Part shown: piece by piece, positions 7,019 to 8,137 of the stretch
How the letters are laid out: each line of letters starts with the position of its first letter
How positions within the stretch are numbered: the first letter of the stretch is position 1
Assembly (NCBI GenBank): GCA_002438685.1
Contig: DJQG01000104.1
Coordinates: 9,224 to 17,360, forward strand
Source: Ruminococcaceae bacterium UBA6392
GTDB taxonomy: Bacteria > Bacillota > Clostridia > Oscillospirales > Acutalibacteraceae
Direction: 5' to 3'
Length of the DNA: 8,137 nucleotides
Program-made: the position numbers and the translations under genes
The notes under the pieces: model-generated
What the model was told of the DNA's origin: nothing
What the model saw: the letters and a program-made list of their open reading frames with translations, nothing else
Databases searched by the model: none

Positions 7019-7047
7019 ATTATAGCGACTTGCAGGTGATAAATCAA
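7019..7047 (-). promoter_or_regulatory. Sigma-A-type promoter for the glycosyltransferase
   Basis: Read on the minus strand, TTGATT (7042-7047) and TATAAT (7019-7024) are separated by exactly 17 bases. The -10 is perfect and the -35 matches four of six. Transcription would begin near 7012, giving a short leader that contains the AAAAGGAGG site. The tmRNA terminator lies upstream at 7150-7180, so this gene needs its own promoter, which this site provides. Confidence 0.8.
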
Positions 7048-7149
7048 TAGTCTGAATCCTGAACTGCAAAGTGATTGCCGCGTTCATGCGGGTTATCGCA
7101 CTCCAGATCGAAGGTGTTTCACTTATTTTGCGAATAATGAATTTTATTG

Positions 7150-7180
7150 AAAAAAGCACTTGCTTTTGCAAGTGCTTTTT
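7150..7180 (-). terminator. Rho-independent terminator of ssrA
   Basis: GCACTTGC (7156-7163) and GCAAGTGC (7168-7175) form a perfect eight-pair stem with a TTTT loop, extended by five A-T pairs on each side. On the minus strand the stem runs into six T (complement of 7150-7155). It starts two bases after the tmRNA CCA end, so little 3' trimming is needed. The T-run at 7176-7180 would let it work on the plus strand too. Confidence 0.92.
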
Positions 7181-7181
7181 C

Positions 7182-7530
7182 TGGTGGAGATGGCGGTAAT
7201 CGAAACCGCGTCCGAAAAGGGCTCCCCACAGCTTTCTACGGGCGTAGCCTGTCTTTTAGAATTCCCTCGCCGGAGTGCCGTCAGGCAGGCTCACCGGTTC
7301 GGTAGTTCCGTTGTTCATGACGGGTTACGGAGCACTCACCCGTGCACGTTCACTGCTAATCGACGCCTTATACCGAGCCGCAGTACTCCCGGCAAAGACG
7401 GCTGCTATTTAAGCAGCTTGTAAAACTGTTTTGTTGTCGTTTATTATTTAAACGTATGGGTTTTATAGCGGTCCCACACCGCTGCCCGCTTACCGAAGTT
7501 CAACCTCCCCGTCGAAATCCTTTCATCCCC
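7182..7530 (-). ncRNA. ssrA: Transfer-messenger RNA (tmRNA)
   Basis: This 349-base RNA rescues stalled ribosomes by acting first as an alanyl-tRNA, then as a short mRNA that tags the nascent protein for proteolysis. The 5' GGGGATG (complement of 7524-7530) pairs with the 3' CATCTCC (complement of 7186-7192), including the G3-U70 wobble that alanyl-tRNA synthetase recognises. It is followed by discriminator A and an encoded CCA (7182-7184). The T arm is GCGGT-TTCGATT-ACCGC. Before the tag frame a pseudoknot (PK1) is visible: AGCGGT pairs with ACCGCT and the loop TGGG with CCCA. Further helices after the tag include ACGGGT with ACCCGT and AGCCTG with CAGGCT. The gene lies 28 bases after smpB with no convincing promoter between, so the RNA is probably cut from a common transcript, with RNase P making the 5' end. 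The plus-strand open frame across this region is a shadow. Confidence 0.97.
7409..7447 (-). other. ssrA: tmRNA proteolysis-tag reading frame
   Basis: Reading back from TAA (7409-7411) gives Asn-Asp-Asn-Lys-Thr-Val-Leu-Gln-Ala-Ala, preceded by two ATA codons (7442-7447) and then an in-frame TAA at 7448-7450. The resume codon can therefore only be one of the ATA codons or the AAC. Aligned on the shared AACGAC with the E. coli tag region, the ATA at 7442-7444 takes the resume position. The two other frames end in unrelated residues, so the Ala-Ala-stop frame is chosen. Which codon is used first is uncertain. Confidence 0.7.
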
Positions 7531-7540
7531 ATATATCAAA

Positions 7541-7552
7541 CGGCTCTCGCCG
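7541..7552 (-). other. Small GNRA-loop hairpin between smpB and ssrA
   Basis: On the minus strand CGGC-GAGA-GCCG forms a four-pair stem with a GAGA tetraloop. It begins six bases after the smpB stop codon and ends ten bases before the mature tmRNA 5' end. There is no T-run, so it is not a terminator. It could be a processing or spacing element in the smpB-ssrA precursor, or chance. Confidence 0.4.
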
Positions 7553-7558
7553 ATTGAA

Positions 7559-8017
7559 TCAGAAATTTTTCATGCTGCGCTCAATGTTGCGCGCGGCGTC
7601 TTTTCTTGCGGCTGTTTCGCGCTTGTCATAGAGCTTTTTACCCTTGCATAGCCCGACCTCAACCTTGGCGCGCCCTTTTACGAAATATACGCTCAGCGGC
7701 ACGAGGGTAAGACCCTCCTGCTTTGTCTGGCCGAGCAGACGCATGATCTCGCGCTTGTGCATCAGCAGGCGGCGCACCCTCAGCGGATCGCGGTTGAAGA
7801 TGTTACCGTGCTCATATGGGCTGATGTGCATTCCGTTGACGAACAATTCGCCGTCGACTATCGAACACCATGAGTCCTTGAGATTGAGCTTGCCCTGGCG
7901 GATGGATTTGACCTCCGTGCCGCAAAGCTCGATTCCCGCTTCGTATCTGTCGAGTACGAAATAGTCGTGAAAAGCCTTCTTGTTCTGGGCGGCAATCTTT
8001 TTCTGTTCTGTGCCCAT
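7559..8017 (-). CDS. smpB: SsrA-binding protein SmpB
   Basis: The protein has 152 residues from the chosen ATG, normal for SmpB. It binds tmRNA, stands in for the missing anticodon stem, and delivers Ala-tmRNA to stalled ribosomes. Visible family signatures are Gln-Asn-Lys-Lys-Ala at 11-15 with His-Asp-Tyr at 17-19, Gly-Thr-Glu-Val-Lys-Ser at 33-38, His-Ile-Ser-Pro-Tyr-Glu at 64-69, a basic Leu-Met-His-Lys-Arg-Glu helix at about 85-90, Leu-Val-Pro-Leu at 105-108, Gly-Lys-Lys-Leu-Tyr-Asp-Lys-Arg at 126-133, and a basic C-terminal tail that enters the mRNA channel in known structures. An in-frame GTG at 8024-8026 would add three residues, but the AAAGGA site lies one base from it and ten from the ATG at 8015-8017, so the ATG is preferred. 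ssrA follows 28 bases downstream on the same strand, the natural partner gene. Confidence 0.96.
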   Translation of the reverse strand: MGTEQKKIAAQNKKAFHDYFVLDRYEAGIELCGTEVKSIRQGKLNLKDSWCSIVDGELFVNGMHISPYEHGNIFNRDPLRVRRLLMHKREIMRLLGQTKQEGLTLVPLSVYFVKGRAKVEVGLCKGKKLYDKRETAARKDAARNIERSMKNF

Positions 8018-8027
8018 GGCTTTCACT

Positions 8028-8033
8028 TCCTTT
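8028..8033 (-). promoter_or_regulatory. smpB ribosome binding site (decides the start)
   Basis: AAAGGA on the minus strand ends ten bases before the ATG at 8015-8017 and only one base before the alternative GTG at 8024-8026. The GTG is too close for initiation, so the shorter protein is the better call. Confidence 0.7.
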
Positions 8034-8058
8034 CCGCACGGGCAGTTTTCGAAAAAAT

Positions 8059-8087
8059 ATTATAACGCCTGGCAGAATTTTTGTCAA
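8059..8087 (-). promoter_or_regulatory. Perfect-consensus sigma-A promoter for smpB-ssrA
   Basis: On the minus strand TTGACA (8082-8087) and TATAAT (8059-8064) are separated by 17 bases. Both boxes and the spacer match the vegetative consensus exactly. Transcription would start near 8052, about 35 bases before the smpB ATG. No operator-like repeat is seen around it, so strong constitutive expression is the simplest reading. Confidence 0.9.
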
Positions 8088-8137
8088 GGCGATACCTGTC
8101 GGCTCAGATTTTATCTTTGTAGAGTTACAATAGATGT

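Noticed and set aside
7160..7423. Plus-strand frame of 87 codons over the tmRNA
   Set aside because: It is the complement of a structured RNA gene that is identified by both ends, the T arm and the terminator.
7533..7560. A separate ssrA promoter using GATATA as the -10 box
   Set aside because: No plausible -35 box lies at the right distance, and the strong smpB promoter explains transcription of both genes.
8018..8026. GTG at 8024-8026 as the smpB start
   Set aside because: Only one base separates it from the AAAGGA site, while the ATG at 8015-8017 has workable spacing and gives the normal SmpB N-terminus.

Overview
The window looks like chromosomal DNA of a Gram-positive anaerobe of the Clostridia, probably an Oscillospirales/Ruminococcaceae-type gut bacterium. 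The grounds are a class B-type sortase, a SpoIID/LytB-type cell-wall protein, strong AGGAGG-like ribosome binding sites, sigma-A-type promoters with 17-base spacers, and moderately high GC. The taxon is inferred from protein style; no marker in the window fixes it.

Left block (1-5335, plus strand). Four tightly packed genes run as one apparent operon closed by a rho-independent terminator. They are the 3' end of thiI (tRNA 4-thiouridine / thiamine sulfur transfer), cinA (MoCF domain plus NMN deamidase domain), a membrane-anchored class B-like sortase with a long acidic cytoplasmic head, and a 770-residue protein. That last protein is the most interesting item. Its cytoplasmic N-terminal third looks like a degenerate copy of the CinA architecture encoded two genes upstream. 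It then crosses the membrane once, has a Thr/Pro-rich stalk, and ends in an extracellular SpoIID/LytB domain whose motifs are in circularly permuted order. The sortase and this protein share the same topology and probably act together at the cell wall.

Middle (5336-7047). A small ProX-type aminoacyl-tRNA editing gene sits on the plus strand just behind the terminator. A family 4 glycosyltransferase on the minus strand converges on it across a bidirectional terminator. The glycosyltransferase has its own near-consensus promoter and looks lower in GC than the left block.

Right block (7150-8087, minus strand). This is the trans-translation pair smpB then ssrA (tmRNA), 28 bases apart. They lie behind a perfect TTGACA-N17-TATAAT promoter and end at a strong hairpin terminator. 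The tmRNA tag frame reads to Leu-Gln-Ala-Ala rather than the usual Leu-Ala-Ala, and the resume codon is apparently not Ala. No CRISPR array, insertion sequence, phage gene or tRNA gene was seen. About 100 bases at 7048-7149 and the last 50 bases (8088-8137) hold nothing I can name.
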